From Myrica gale (lineage: Eukaryota; Streptophyta; Magnoliopsida; Fagales; Myricaceae), in the NCBI GenBank assembly GCA_963930655.1, contig OZ005619.1, positions 1,470,501 through 1,534,500 of the forward strand: DNA of 64,000 nucleotides, written 5' to 3'. Position 1 is the stretch's first letter. Each line of letters starts with the position of its first letter. Under the pieces are notes generated by a model. The model had not been told where the DNA came from, ran no database searches, and saw only the letters and a program-made list of their open reading frames with translations. Of this stretch, positions 33,390 to 45,170 are shown piece by piece. The position numbers were made by a program, and so were the translations under genes.

Positions 33390-33855
33390 TAGGTGGAGGC
33401 AAGGGGCAAAAAGGGGTCACCACCCCGGTTGGCTCCCACAAATTTTTTTTTCAGTCCCCCACCTTTTTTTTAGTTATGTTTCTTTTTGTTTTCAAGGATT
33501 TCAGTAAAGTTGTGGGCTTGCAACTTCAATGCACAACTTGTAAATGCCTTGATTATTGAATGAGACTATTAGAGCTAAATATCTGCCTTAGAGTGTGGTT
33601 ATGTCTTTGTAACCCAAATTTCTTATCTCGAGTTACAGGTTTTTTTCTCCGTTTTGGTTTGCTGTTTCCTTTTTGTTTTTTTGTTTTCTAAGCTAAGTAT
33701 GTACTGTAAGTGAATTTCAATATTTTTAAGTTTTTTAGTCTTTAATTTTTGATATTTTAACTTTTAAGACATTTATTTGCATTAATTAGTATTTTTTTCA
33801 TTTTCCCTTAAGAGTTTGCCCCCCCCTTCAATTGCATTTTTTACTCTGCCACTAA
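33390..33855. mobile_element. Possible short hAT-like element
   Basis: The left end taggtggaggcaaggggcaa and, inverted, the right end TTAGTGGCAGAGTAAAAAATG (about 33838-33855) both resemble termini of TTF-type hAT derivatives. The interior is T-rich without coding capacity. The ends match each other only loosely and no clear 8-bp duplication was found. Confidence 0.35.
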
Positions 33856-34429
33856 TTACCAACAGTTAATTTCTAAATCGATTTTGAATCGGTTGTCCTC
33901 AGCATCATTCCTGAATGATTTGCCCAAAAGGTCTCTTTATGTCGTTCTCTTCAATCATCCTATGCTCGTCAGCGACGGTATCAAGATGAGCCAAAGAGTC
34001 AAAGACATTATCTTACATTACCTTATTTGGTGTTTAGGATCTTGTTTTTGCTTTATGATATGAAATGAGGAGGAGGAGAAGAAGAGACGAGACTCCATAA
34101 CTATATCTTGATCACAGTATCTGTCATTTGTCAAGAGTCCTCTAAGCTGATCACCCTCATGCATTTCGTTATCGATTATGCTTCAAAGAATATGATATTA
34201 TCCCAATGTTTGATATACAAACGAGGAAGAATTGTTCATTTCTGAGCACATACTTAGCGAAATAGGTCGCCTAAAGCATTTCATCTCGTCCTCCTCTGCT
34301 TTTATTCCTCAGGTTGATACATGACGTTTAATCTTCTTCTTTGAAACTATTCTTCGCCCAAGGAGAGGAAAGGAAAAAAAACATCTTTCTTGGTTTGGAA
34401 CCCGTTTTGATAATTGAAAAATCCGGTTT

Positions 34430-35340
34430 AGACCCTATTAACACTTAGAAGGGATGAATATGTGTTTTCTCTCTAATTACAAATTCAATAACAATTTTAA
34501 AACATGTTCTAAAATTGTTCGGTCTAGATATGCATAATAATCAACTCAATCAATAAATAGGCAGCGAAAAATTAAATCAAACTTCAATTACACAAAGGGA
34601 CAAGGATTTGGTGACGAAATGGAAAACCTTTGGAATATCATTCAAAGGAAAAACCACTCCGGGCTAGCAGACACCTAGAATTCACTAAAAAGAAAACCTT
34701 ACAAACAGTGATTCAGACAGGGACAACCCCAATTGCTTGACTCTAACAACCCTGATGTAATAATCTAAGTCTCCCTACAATTAGACTCATTCCGTGCGAC
34801 ATTCCCCTCGGATCTTTGAGGTTCTTCTTATGGATTCTTCACCGAACACTCTTGTTCTTCAACACCATGAAGGTTACAAATATATTTGATGAAAGAATAG
34901 AGAAAAACTCATCAATCTTGAAGCACAAATTTTCTAAGAGTTTTCTCTCAAAGAAGGAGGCACAAGTATATTGAATAGAAGCTTCAATTTTGGTTTTGGA
35001 CGGCCTCCCTTAAAACCTAGTAGGGTTTCCCTTGATTTCACAAGGAAATTCTAAAAATTTAACAATTTTTGAAATTCGCCGGAAGCCGCTCGAGCGCTCG
35101 TTGAACACTATGTTTCTGTCTGAAATTATAACTGAGCACTCGAGCGCTTGTTGAACGTTGGTTGCTCTATATGAAATTTTTTCAAGGATGCTCGAGCGCT
35201 TGTTGAACGCTGACTGAACGTGATGAAGACTTTGGATAGACCATTAACTCTAACTCTTAAACACATGTGAAGACCAAAATTACTACTCGATCAAGACATA
35301 TTTTGACACGAAATTTTGCTGATACAAAAATACACTAACA
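34430..35340. mobile_element. LTR-like repeat (possible solo LTR)
   Basis: About 900 bp that reads like a plant Copia LTR: a segment around ggatttggtgacgaaatgg...accactccgggctagcag at 34605-34670, and a right end CACTAACA at about 35333-35340. The string CTCGAGCGCT occurs at about 35088, 35147 and 35190, each followed by tgttgaacg. No adjoining gag or pol was seen, so it may be a solo LTR. The left boundary is uncertain. Confidence 0.4.
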
Positions 35341-35880
35341 ATAATCATAATATAAAAATGTTCAAAGCACCTTCTTTATTTCAACAATATTTGTGTGTTA
35401 TATTGAGAAGCAAGAGTTGACTGCGTTACTCTCGATATGATCTTTGAAAGAGGAATTATTGCTACAATTTTTATTCGTGAAGTTCGTCGCATGATTGTCG
35501 AAGAGCTTGAATGATGTTTGTTGGAATCCAAACGGTAGCATATTTGGGTTGTGATCTTTTTGGTCTTTTACTCTTTTTTCCTCGTGAATAGAGCTTAGAA
35601 CTTTGTCAATTTTGTTATAATTATATTTAATTGAAATTAGAGTGAAGTGCGGAATCATGTCTCGAACTCAAGACCTTGACTTTGATACCATATGAATCTA
35701 CCACTTATTCCAAAAACTTAAGCTGTTAGGAAGAGAAAGATTTTATTATTTGAATTATATTTTTTAACACTCTTTCTGGGTATGAGCATGCTCAGTTATG
35801 CTTGGCAGTCCAATTCAGGTTTCACTTACTCTCTCTTTTTACGTGTGCGCGTACTTCTTTACCCTTTCCATAGTAATCGT
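35341..35880. other. No gene seen
   Basis: AT-rich spacer. A ttgataccatatgaatc string near 35690 resembles a reversed, decayed tRNA-Met primer-binding site, but no LTR is evident. This stretch leads into the PP2 remnant. Confidence 0.4.
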
Positions 35881-35885
35881 CGGCA

Positions 35886-36318
35886 TTGGTCTTCGTGTGT
35901 AAAACGAGCAGATTCGCAGAGGTAGCTCATCTACTTAATGTGCGTTGGCTTGACATACAAGGCTCATTTGAGATGAAACTTCTGTCCCCAAATACAACCT
36001 ATGGCGCCTATTCTGTCTACACTATTAGAGTTCATTGCAATAACCTCGACCACCCAGTAAATTTGTATCTTGGTAATGGAAATGAGATGGAAGTCGATGC
36101 TTCCATTGGTTATTTGCTGCCAGGAAAAGTGTACACGGAACTTCTGAGACCGGAGGGACGACATTCACATTGGAGAAAGGACAAGTGGATGGAGATTGAG
36201 GAATTCTTCAATGACCCAGATGATGGTGTGGTTGTGATGCACTTGTGGGAGATTGAAGACCCTGGCTGGAAGTCGGGTTGTTGTCCATGGCATTGAGCTT
36301 CGGCCTAAAGAAAAATAG
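35886..36318 (+). pseudogene. PP2 (phloem lectin) domain exon of a PP2-B-type gene, broken
   Basis: The frame reads SRFAEVAHLLNVRWLDIQGSF, followed by LLSPNTTYGAYSVYTI and, near the end, KWMEIEEFFNDPDDGVV and LWEIEDPGWKSG. This is the PP2 domain order of the F-box/PP2-B family. It has no ATG of its own, no F-box and no clear acceptor site. At about 36271-36280 a one-base shift is needed: the current frame ends early (CCPWH, stop), while the next frame gives the family's usual tail VVHGIELRPKEK and a stop at 36316-36318. It is probably the last exon of the same dead gene as 31629-31797, with about 4 kb of repeats in between and the middle exon lost or unrecognised. Confidence 0.75.
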
Positions 36319-36796
36319 AGATGAATGGCGTTGTTAACGGGTGGCATTTCCCTTTTTGTTGACATTCTAGCTTCGGAACATCTTTATGTTTTGTTGGTTG
36401 GACGAAGCGGCACCGACCACAGCTATTTTCACAATATTGGCAAATTCATGAAGAAGAGGCAGACGAATAACTGAATCAGTAAAGAGAAATTAGAGAATAC
36501 AGATCTGCAGTGCAGGCCTCCTATGGATCAGAAACTTTGGGATAAAGCTACCCAGGATGTCTGTTGCATCTTGGGCCCAGCAGTCCACTGTTAGGTAGTA
36601 CTACAAAGCTGGCCCATCTGATATAAGTTTGTTATCTCACCAAACAAGCTATCTCCATGGGTTGAGTCCTGGTAAAAAATCTTGCTGTTTGCTTGCCCAC
36701 CATGAAAGTATGGTAATGAGAGATGGCATTGTGCCAGGCCAACTAGTCTTCTGTTTCTTGTCCTGATAATTGCGAAACTTTGTACTTATTCAATAT
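36319..36796. other. No gene seen
   Basis: Spacer between the PP2 remnant and the TRIM element. Nothing recognised. Confidence 0.4.
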
Positions 36797-38330
36797 TGTT
36801 GGAGTTTCACAATGTCATTCTATGTGGGCGCTCTTATAATAGACATGTTAGGTGTGATGTCAAATGTCGTTAGAAACTTAAGTGACGCTATACGGACACC
36901 ATTTGATTTTGAAAATAATGGTAGTTCAACGGTCCAGCAAGTGGTATATGAGCCAGCATGCCATGGGTTCGAGTCGCGAGAGCCTTAGAACAAACCCACT
37001 CAGTGGCGTATCTAGGATATAGAATGAGGGGGGTCGAATTTCTAAGGGAAAATGATCAAAAAAAATTTCCACATAACGTAAAAAGTGTCTTAAAATTACA
37101 ATATCGCAAATTAAGAACTAAAAATATTAAAAATAATGAAATACACTTATCCATACCAAGAAACAATTTATAACCCGTGTCTTTGCAAATAATTTATTTA
37201 TAGCAGTTTTTAAAGACTGGTAGCATGTGTCAGTAACATGTTCCACACCAAGAAACCGTTCAATCACTTATCCACTTTTGTTCACATATCTCAAAACCAC
37301 TGTCATTTGCTCCTTCATTGAACTATCTCGAGACTCATCAACCATAAGACAAAAAAATTCATCCCCAATGTCTTTAATGATAGCAAGTGTGGTCTGTGCT
37401 GCACAAGTCAATAGATTTACGCAACCCTAGGTCAGAAATAATATCATCCGAACTCAACAAAGGGCGAAATCTTTTTGAACTAGAATCCTTATTAGAAGTA
37501 GTAGTTACATTAGGAGTATTAGACGACTCCATGCTTTGTGACTTTTTTTTTATCAAAAATCTATCAATTATCTAAAAAGAACAAAACGAAACAAAATGTC
37601 TTTCAGCAAATGAGGAAGACAATTCTTAACACTCATCAATAATTATGGCGTTTGATGCCCATATGAAGATAAGGAATCTTCTTCTGTCAAAAATTATTGG
37701 TGCACTCAGCTATTTCTCGTTAAAAAATAACCTCAGTAATAAATTAGATTAATCAAAAACAATATTCCTGTGCTTTCCTTTCTAATTGGCAAATGATAAA
37801 TTAGTGAGGACCTACATAATTTATGTATTAGTGCGGTTAAAGTGATAATGGACCAGTGAGAGGGACTGCTGAGGCGTGAGGGCTGAGGGAGAAACAGAGA
37901 GATCACAAAGTGAGAGAAAGGCGTGAGTAATTTTTTTAAAAAAATCAAAGGGTAAAACGGAGTAATTTCACCCTCTGATTTAAAAAAATTAAGCAATTAG
38001 GCCACACGGACTGGGCCAGTGGGTGTGCTCCAACTGGACCTGTCCCGCCTCCACTGGCCTTGGAAGCAGGCCGGGGCAGCTGGGCCAGTGGGGGCTGGCC
38101 TCCTGCTTCTTAATAACCCAAAAAAAAATTTGCAAAGAATTTTTGGAGCCAATGGGGGCTGCCGCCCCCGCCCGCACCCCCCAGATCCGCCCATGGACCC
38201 AATGAGTGCGATGTCAAATGCCATAAAAAATTTGAATGACGCGCTAATTGATTTTGGAAAGAATGACAGCTCAACCGTGGACAAACATCTCGGGGTAATA
38301 ATAGGTGTAATAGCTTTGTCAATCTCGTGA
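36797..38330 (+). mobile_element. TRIM element (family 2) interrupted by a hAT insertion
   Basis: A left LTR-like block of 143 bp (36797-36939, TGTTGGAG...CCAGCA) is followed by a degenerate primer-binding site TGGTATATGAGCC (36942-36954) and a short interior (gggttcgagtcgcgagagcc). At 37001 a hAT element begins. Beyond its end at 38195 the TRIM resumes within the second LTR (gagtgcgatgtcaaatgcc... to about 38280, right limit approximate). The same LTR family occurs at 29548-29835. Confidence 0.65.
37001..38195 (-). mobile_element. Degenerate hAT element with decayed TTF-type transposase
   Basis: Ends CAGTGGCGTATCTAGG (left) and, inverted, CATGGGCGGATCTGG (right). The 8-bp flanks aacccact (36993-37000) and gacccaat (38196-38203) are an eroded hAT-type target duplication with two mismatches. 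On the minus strand, about 37380-37225 reads IKDIGDEFFCLMVDESRDSS then MKEQMTVVLRYVNKSG, a clear piece of the transposase region before the RNase-H-like core in TTF-type hAT proteins. It is followed by an in-frame TAA and then VIERFLGVEHV. An N-terminal piece (KKKSQSMESSN...) lies at about 37556-37500. Most of the catalytic domain and the dimerisation tail are missing. About 38000-38170 is GC-richer, non-coding, with repeated ggccagtggg strings. Confidence 0.75.
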
Positions 38331-40574
38331 TCCATCACCTCATGGACCAAGAGGGAGCCAAAATCTATGGTTTATCCTGAATCGAATCTGTTCTTTTTAA
38401 TTCATGATATGCTCTTGCCTGAATACGCTACTTAGTGGAAGGCAAGAATCCATATTCCAAACGAAAAAGCATGTCAAGGAGAATTGAAAGTGCATGCATG
38501 GACAAAATCGGTGTTGACCTAGAGTTTTCTTTTTCTCTCCTCTCTTTTTGCCTTTTCGTTGACATATTCAGGCATCCTGGAGTCCCACGTCCATCTGGCC
38601 AAATGGGTGCAGGCAATGGGTGTCCACATAACTATTGCATCTTGTAGAAGTAAGCTCCTTATGCCCACAATCGTCGGAATAATAAGACGAGGTAGTGGCC
38701 TTCGTGCTAAGATTAGCTTTAAACCACATATTTAGAATCTGCTTTAATTGGACAGACTTGATTTAGTGGAATCAAACGAGTGAAAAGGGGTCGGAAAATA
38801 CAAAGATAATGATTTTGGACATGATTGTGGTCTGTGGATCTTGAATGCGACTTTATGCTTTCCCAAGTTCAACAGAAGGCGAATTTGCGTAAAAATTAAA
38901 CTTGACATGACTTTTGAGATCTTGATTGCAAGTTTACTGTTTTCTTGGGGCCCAGTTCATGTTCTGCAAAATCTGTGTTCTGCAGAATTCACTTGGGTAG
39001 TGAATGTACAACAAGCATTGTTATGTAAAGTTCTCACTAATTGGACTTCTGGGTTATCTACAGCCTGAGAGATTAAGGAGTAGGAACTGATTTCATGTTC
39101 CTTTATGCTTTACCATGCTCCATTTTGAGGTGAATTTCCTAAATTAATACAATTTTGTAAGAAGTGTGTTCTTAAAAATCAGCTTCAAAATTGCAGGACT
39201 CGTGAATTTAAGTTGAAGTACTTCAACCTCCTAATCACCAAGAATATATACCTTCAAGTGTCTCTCACTATCTTATGTGAATCTCGCTTTCAAATTGGCC
39301 AATAGCAATCAACTTCTAGCTGATGTATAGGAGTCATCTTGATCAGGATCATAATTATCCTCCTACTTCCTGGTTCGAATTTTACTGAAAGAACAATTGG
39401 GTACAATATTTTTATCTCTATCTGGAAACTCAATGCCATCAAAGTAATCTCTACATGTTTCCTGATAAAATGATGCAAGAGCATCTCATCCATGTGAAGA
39501 TTCCCAGCACAGAGTTTCATGATCTTCATCTGTCAGATCCAACTTAACCTTTTAACGCCATTGATCATTGTCCTTTTCATTGTATAGCATGCCAAAGCTG
39601 TTATGCTCGAACTCTTTTGGAAACCAGCTTTCAAAAGGGATTATGCAGAAGAGATGAATAATCTTTACCCAAAACTAATATAAAAGCCTTTAATCTGAGG
39701 TGATATTCAAAATCTCAGGGAAAGGAAAAGGGATACCCAGCTGTCTTTGACCTGTGTCGGTTGGATTTGAAATGGGAATACCCATTTGAAATGCTCAGGG
39801 AGCTCCCTAAAGGTGCTCATTTTATTTAAAAAAGAAAAGAAAAAAAAAATTTTGAGATGCTCTTTCTTCTTATTTTAGGCACAGCTGATGCGTAAACATA
39901 CAGTTGTAAAGGGCACCAAGGCAGCTCATGAGGCCCCCTAAAGATAGCCTCTTTCAACCCCATCCACAACAAATGGAGTCTCTTTTGAGACTATATGACA
40001 TATAATATTGATAATTCTGCTTTCCCAAAGGGAAGTGGGAAGAAAATAGCGAGAATTGTACGGCCTTTTGGCATAAGTCAAATGTTCATTACTGTGGCAA
40101 CTTATAGGAATTCGAAGTAATATATGTATATATACGTGTGGAGCCGAACATAAAACAACGAACCCCAGAAAAGAAATGATAAAAGAATCAATCACCTAAA
40201 AGGATTGCTCCGGCCGAAGAGCAGAGAGAGGACAGAAGGATTTACGACTCTATTGCTCTGATCTTTTTTAGTTCTACCCCAGCTATATCATTACATTATT
40301 TTCACTGGAATCTAAATGATGGGGCAAGCATTCCAAGGATTATGATTTGAGCCTACATAGTTTATCCTCCCACCCAACTGAAGAGGATAGAGAAGGGACC
40401 ATGGACCATGGTCATACATGTAAATATCCTTTTGGTTCATAAAGTTGAATATTATTTCTAAAATGATCGATGCTGTTCCATTTTATGTGAGACTGACTAA
40501 TCAGAGGCACGTCTAAGATAGCTTAACAGGTACGAAGGTATAAGACACGGATGGCAAATTATTTGCAAAGAGTC
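38331..40574. other. Gene-poor spacer
   Basis: About 2.2 kb of AT-rich DNA with short open frames on both strands, none with a recognisable domain or credible start context. No repeat ends or RNA genes were seen. Confidence 0.4.
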
Positions 40575-40760
40575 CCCTGAGGCGCTAAGCCAATGGTTGG
40601 GAGGTTGTCCTTTATGTACCAATCGTACTAAGTTCGAATCACATGAGTGTGGGGTTGATGCTCTTATCATTAGGTAAGTCCGGTTTTGTGCGCACCACCT
40701 TAAGAGATCTATCCTGTGGGGTATGATTATTAGACTAGCAAGATAGCTCCCCTAGTAGCT
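40575..40760 (+). mobile_element. tRNA-derived SINE-like sequence
   Basis: An A-box-like stretch gctaagccaatggttgggag (about 40576) and a B-box-like aagttcgaatcac (about 40629) are spaced as in a tRNA-derived Pol III promoter. The sequence after them does not fold as a tRNA and ends in a T-rich run (40767-40775). This fits a SINE, not a tRNA gene. Confidence 0.5.
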
Positions 40761-41479
40761 TAAACTTTTTTTTTAAAAGAAATTATTTGCAAAGTAAGTA
40801 ATCTTCTTCTTTTTTTTCCTTAGCTGCAAAGTAAGTAATCACTCAAGAATACGTGGGTTTGTGAGATAAATCTTAAAGACGTTAACGCCCAAAATGTGGC
40901 ATACCTGAAATAGAAGTTAGACATAGACAACTTTGATTAATAGTTGCAGTTTGTAGAGGGCCGAACTTTAGCATAATATTGTACCTTTAGGAGTCTAGGC
41001 CCATACCCCATCATGCCCTCCCTGAAGTGGGTGGTTTGAAGGACCATTCTAGCAAGGTGAACACAGTCGATTGCCAGATTCAGCTTTGGGCTCGAAAGGG
41101 CACTCACGAACACTGATTGTAAGATGGGTCCCAAAAGCTGAGACAGGGTAGGGCACGGGTGCGTCACCTTTTGCTTTTTTGCCCGTTTTAAAGGGCTTTG
41201 TGTCTTTTGCCACTTTTATTTATTTTATGTTTGAGCGCTGAGAAAGAGGCAAAAGAGCAAGAAAAGCCAACGTGGAAGAATCAAATTCCACCCGCATGGA
41301 AGAATAAACGCACTCCAACGAAGATTTGGGTGTTGGAGCATTCCTATTACAACGACAACATCGCAGTCGATACAGGACCTTGGGGTGATGCAGCATACAG
41401 GTTTGCTGTTTTGGTTAACAGAAGTGGTAGGAAGAAGAGAAACAAAGTACCAACCGGGACGATGCAAGACCGACGAAGA
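40761..41479. other. No gene seen
   Basis: Spacer. A plus-strand frame at 41198-41494 and a minus-strand frame at 40937-41167 have no recognised domain and overlap repeat edges. Confidence 0.4.
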
Positions 41480-41703
41480 CTATGTTTGGTTTAGATCTCA
41501 AAACAGTTTTTGTTTTTTGTTCTTTTTGAAAGTAGTGTAGATTATCTTGGGATTGGTGAAAAGTGTGTTAAAAATTGTTGGAATTTGTAAAAAATTATTG
41601 GGATTGTTGAAAATGTATTGAAATTGGTGAAAAAGGTATTGGAATTGATGAAAAAGTGAATGAGAAGTTTTTGAAAATTTTTTAAGATATGAAACAAACA
41701 TAG
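41480..41703. mobile_element. MITE family C
   Basis: About 224 bp with ends CTATGTTTGGTTT and, inverted, AAACAAACATAG. The interior is made of loosely repeated gaaattggtgaaaaagg-type units. No coding capacity. Confidence 0.65.
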
Positions 41704-43301
41704 CCGAAGATTCTGTGTAATTTTTTTGTCCGCAATTTGAGGGAAATACACGTATATTTCGTTATAGACTTATGTTGTCTAAAACTTTATATAGCTAGAC
41801 ATGAATAATATTAAATTATATAGAATTAACTTGTTATATCTATTTCTCTTACGATTCTAACACATATAATACGTACTATTAAACTTGAGAACCTTGTTGC
41901 AATCTACAATTTATATATATATAATTATCAAATTTCTTTTAGATATTATTCTATCACTATTATTTTTGTGTTTTTGGAAGGAGTAGAAGAGATTAAAATT
42001 ATTTTCAATTTTATGTCTGGGATTGATGATATAATTAAAAGAGGAAAATACAGTATAGAATTTATAGCTTTTAATACTAGTTGTCTTTTTTTTTTGGTGT
42101 TAATTGGATCATTCAATTGACCGTGGAATTGGGGAAAGATGGAGTGTAACCGGATAAAAGTTGATTGCACTTGATGGTGAGATCTGGCATGGAATCAAAA
42201 TTCCTTTGTAGATATGATCCCCTTTCAAGTTGCTTTGGGTTGAAGGATCACGGTGCTATGATTCTCGCGGAACAAGTCTATCTCCATGTTCTTACTGGAA
42301 TAATATGGATGATGGCTGTGAGAACGACTTGTTCTCGAGAACAAGAATATAGCCACAGAAAAGAAGACAGCTGCATGCACTGCTTTTACACAGAACCTAT
42401 TAGAGAAAAAAACTAGAACAATCAGAACGACCTCTTTCGAGAATGGAGCTTGAATTATTTGGCCTGTGTAGGACCCAAGTGTTTGATATGATTATGGGAT
42501 CCCATGCATGGTTTCTTAGCTACTTTAATTTCGAACCTATCCAGTTTGTTGCACATTAGAAATTGGCCAATCATCTATGTAACTGGTAAAGGATTAGAAA
42601 GATCAAATCGTGACATGAGTTTTTGTCCTAGAGGCTATTGGAAACAGTTTTTCATGTTTGTGGGAAATTCAACTCAAGAGGGAAGGAAATCAGTACAAGT
42701 CTAAGAACTAGTAATACTCCTAGTTGAAACCCAAATATTAATTTAAAGAACAAATGTATTAAAATTATAAAAAGGGGTTTTTAGTGTAGGATGAAAGGGA
42801 TTGATGCTTTGATTCTTCAACTTAAAGATATAAAAGTTATATGTGTGTGTGTGTGGAGGGGGGGGGGATTGCGTTTAGACCTAAAACCATACTGTCTTTG
42901 ACATGAGATGAAGAACAAAGAAGAAGACGGTGGAACTAATTTTTGGAGAGAAATAAGGAAAGAATCAAACGACCCTTAAAACGGCTGGCAAATTGCATCA
43001 GGCATCATGAGCAGAAAACCCTAAGAGAAAATATAACTAATAGGAAACTATGGACCATGCATTTGCTAATTGGTACGGAATTTGTCTCATAGAATATGCC
43101 CCATGACCTGGAATTTTTTCAAGTGGGAAAAATCACCACTGATATATGCCATCCATTTTCGTAATTTCAGTATTTTGTTTGCCTGGTTTCTTATTTTCTA
43201 ATATTTGTGTGTATTAACTCGAGATTTCATATGGCATGAGAACCACCGGGACAGAACGAGCTTCTCACCCCAAGGTTCTAACCGAAACCCAATATCACTA
43301 A
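41704..43301. other. AT-rich spacer with (TG)n and G-run
   Basis: Holds a (TG)7 run next to a G11 run near 42842-42868 and long AT-rich stretches. A frame at 42165-42416 shows no domain. Nothing else was recognised. Confidence 0.4.
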
Positions 43302-43498
43302 GGCTGCGTTTGTGTTGTAAAATTTTACACCATCTAAAATTTTAACAAATAAAATATTACAATATAATCTATCTTTCCTCCATCAAATCATAACTTTTCA
43401 CTACAAAAATATAAAAAATTACCTCTATTTTCACTTTTTCACTAAACCCAATACCTAAAATTTTAACAATACTAAAATTTTACAAAACAAACCCACCC
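43302..43498. mobile_element. MITE family B, copy 5 (inverted orientation)
   Basis: 197 bp with left end GGCTGCGTTTGTGTTG and right end CAAACCCACCC, flanked by TAA and TAC. The interior matches copy 4. Confidence 0.7.
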
Positions 43499-45170
43499 TA
43501 CCACCACCCTTGGTGGTGTCAAGCCCACTCTGCAAGAAAAATTGTATCTTTTGGGTTGCTGCTCATCAATAATAATTTTCCACCCAATTTCTTGTTGCAA
43601 GCTGTTGTCTTATTCAGAGAGATAATGCTGATAATATTTGGATTCAATGGGTAACTTATATCGTAAATATCCATTTTAAATTTAATTTTTCAAAATTTTA
43701 TCACATTGGTATTTACCAACTAGTTGAATAAAAGCTTTTGTCAAATGTGAACGATAAATCAAATCATGCAGATCACTTGGACAATGCGGTGGGTTTGAAG
43801 CATCCATCCATCCACCTCATGCCGACTCTACCTAAGATTTTTGGACATTTCTCTTTAAAACTTTTGGTGGATAGAGGTGGCCCATCGATAATGGAAAGAG
43901 AATTATTGTAAAAGTGATTAGGATTCGAGTTACAGCCTTTTTCCATGTTCTAGGCGGCCCTGTAGAAGCTGAGAGTCATATACATTAATATTTTTCAGCA
44001 GTTTCTTTTATTTTCTCTTCTCTTTCCCAGAGTTTCTTGGCTCGTTAATCATTTCAATTCGAACTTTAGTCGTCGTCTTCCAATGGTGGTACTGAATGTG
44101 CATGTGGGAAACAAGCTGTGATTTCCTTTTGGGTATATAGATAAGAGTTCGAGTGTGCGTAATCATGGCAATTGTATCATTGCAGGGGGTTTAATCTAAT
44201 ACTAATTCGTATCCTTGAACATTGGACCAACTAAAATGACAGGGAATAAAATAGTTTTGAAAAACGAAATCGCAGAAAAAAGAAGAGAAACACATTTAAA
44301 GAAACTCTTTTTTTTCCCAGTCATCTCCTGAGGGATTTGGTCAATCCAATAGATAAAAGCTAATCTGATTCAAATTTATTCCTGTAATTTGTAGGAACCG
44401 GAGGGAGAGAGAGAGAGAGAGGGGGAGGAAGGTAACATTTGAATCTGCAACAAATTCTATAGAGAAAAAAAAAAAGTTGAATTTTGGATTAAAAATGAAG
44501 ATTTTTTTTTCCAACAAATTAAAATGTCGATCTACAAAAACGAGCCCATAATTATGGAATGCTAAATAGAGCACCTTTTAGACCACTAGGCTATCAATCC
44601 ATCCATTCATCCACCAGCAGATAACAGAGAGTAAAAGCTCTAAAATCAAATCAGAAGAACCTCCATTGATGGGTCATGATTCTCTCGGTACTTGGGGTTC
44701 ACCCTCTCCACGCTTAAGCTGTAACCAGTAAGACTTGTAAATTTCAGATAGAGCAGCTGAACCAGTGAGGGGGCGTACTACTACAACAAGCCCAGCGAGA
44801 TCGCCATGATCCAGACCCCAGACAAGGGCCGAGTACAATCTCAGTACCCCACTCGCGTCCCTGTCAATTTCTGCACACTCTCTCACACACACCTCGCCTG
44901 GCAACTCGTATCACCCACCTGATTCGATCCTCACTCACTCACTCTCTCTCTCTCTCTCAAGTCACACAAAAACGCACTCTCGGTCTCTCTTTATTTATAT
45001 TTTGTTATCGTATGCAGCTTCTTTTGCCTCTTATCTTTTGTGTAAAGCAAAGGTTGGTGACTGAAAAAGAGACACTGTGGAAAGACCCAATAAAGAAAGC
45101 GAACGAGAGGGAGGGAGAGTTTATCATTTTCGTGGTCTGCGCGGAACATGTTCTCCATCGTCACCATTCT
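43499..45170. other. Upstream region of the receptor kinase gene
   Basis: Spacer, then presumed promoter and 5' UTR of the gene starting at 45171. It includes (GA)n at 44402-44421 and (CT)n at 44935-44960, common in plant leaders. A TATA-like tttatttatatt lies near 44990. A 76-codon minus-strand frame at 44674-44904 begins with TTG and looks spurious. Confidence 0.45.

Noticed and set aside
40576..40645. tRNA gene
   Set aside because: A- and B-box-like motifs are present, but the cloverleaf cannot be completed. A SINE is more likely.
41198..41494. 98-codon frame with a hydrophobic start
   Set aside because: No domain recognised, and its end runs into the MITE at 41480.
44674..44904. 76-codon minus-strand frame upstream of the receptor kinase
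   Set aside because: It begins with TTG, not ATG, lies in the promoter/leader region and has no recognised domain.
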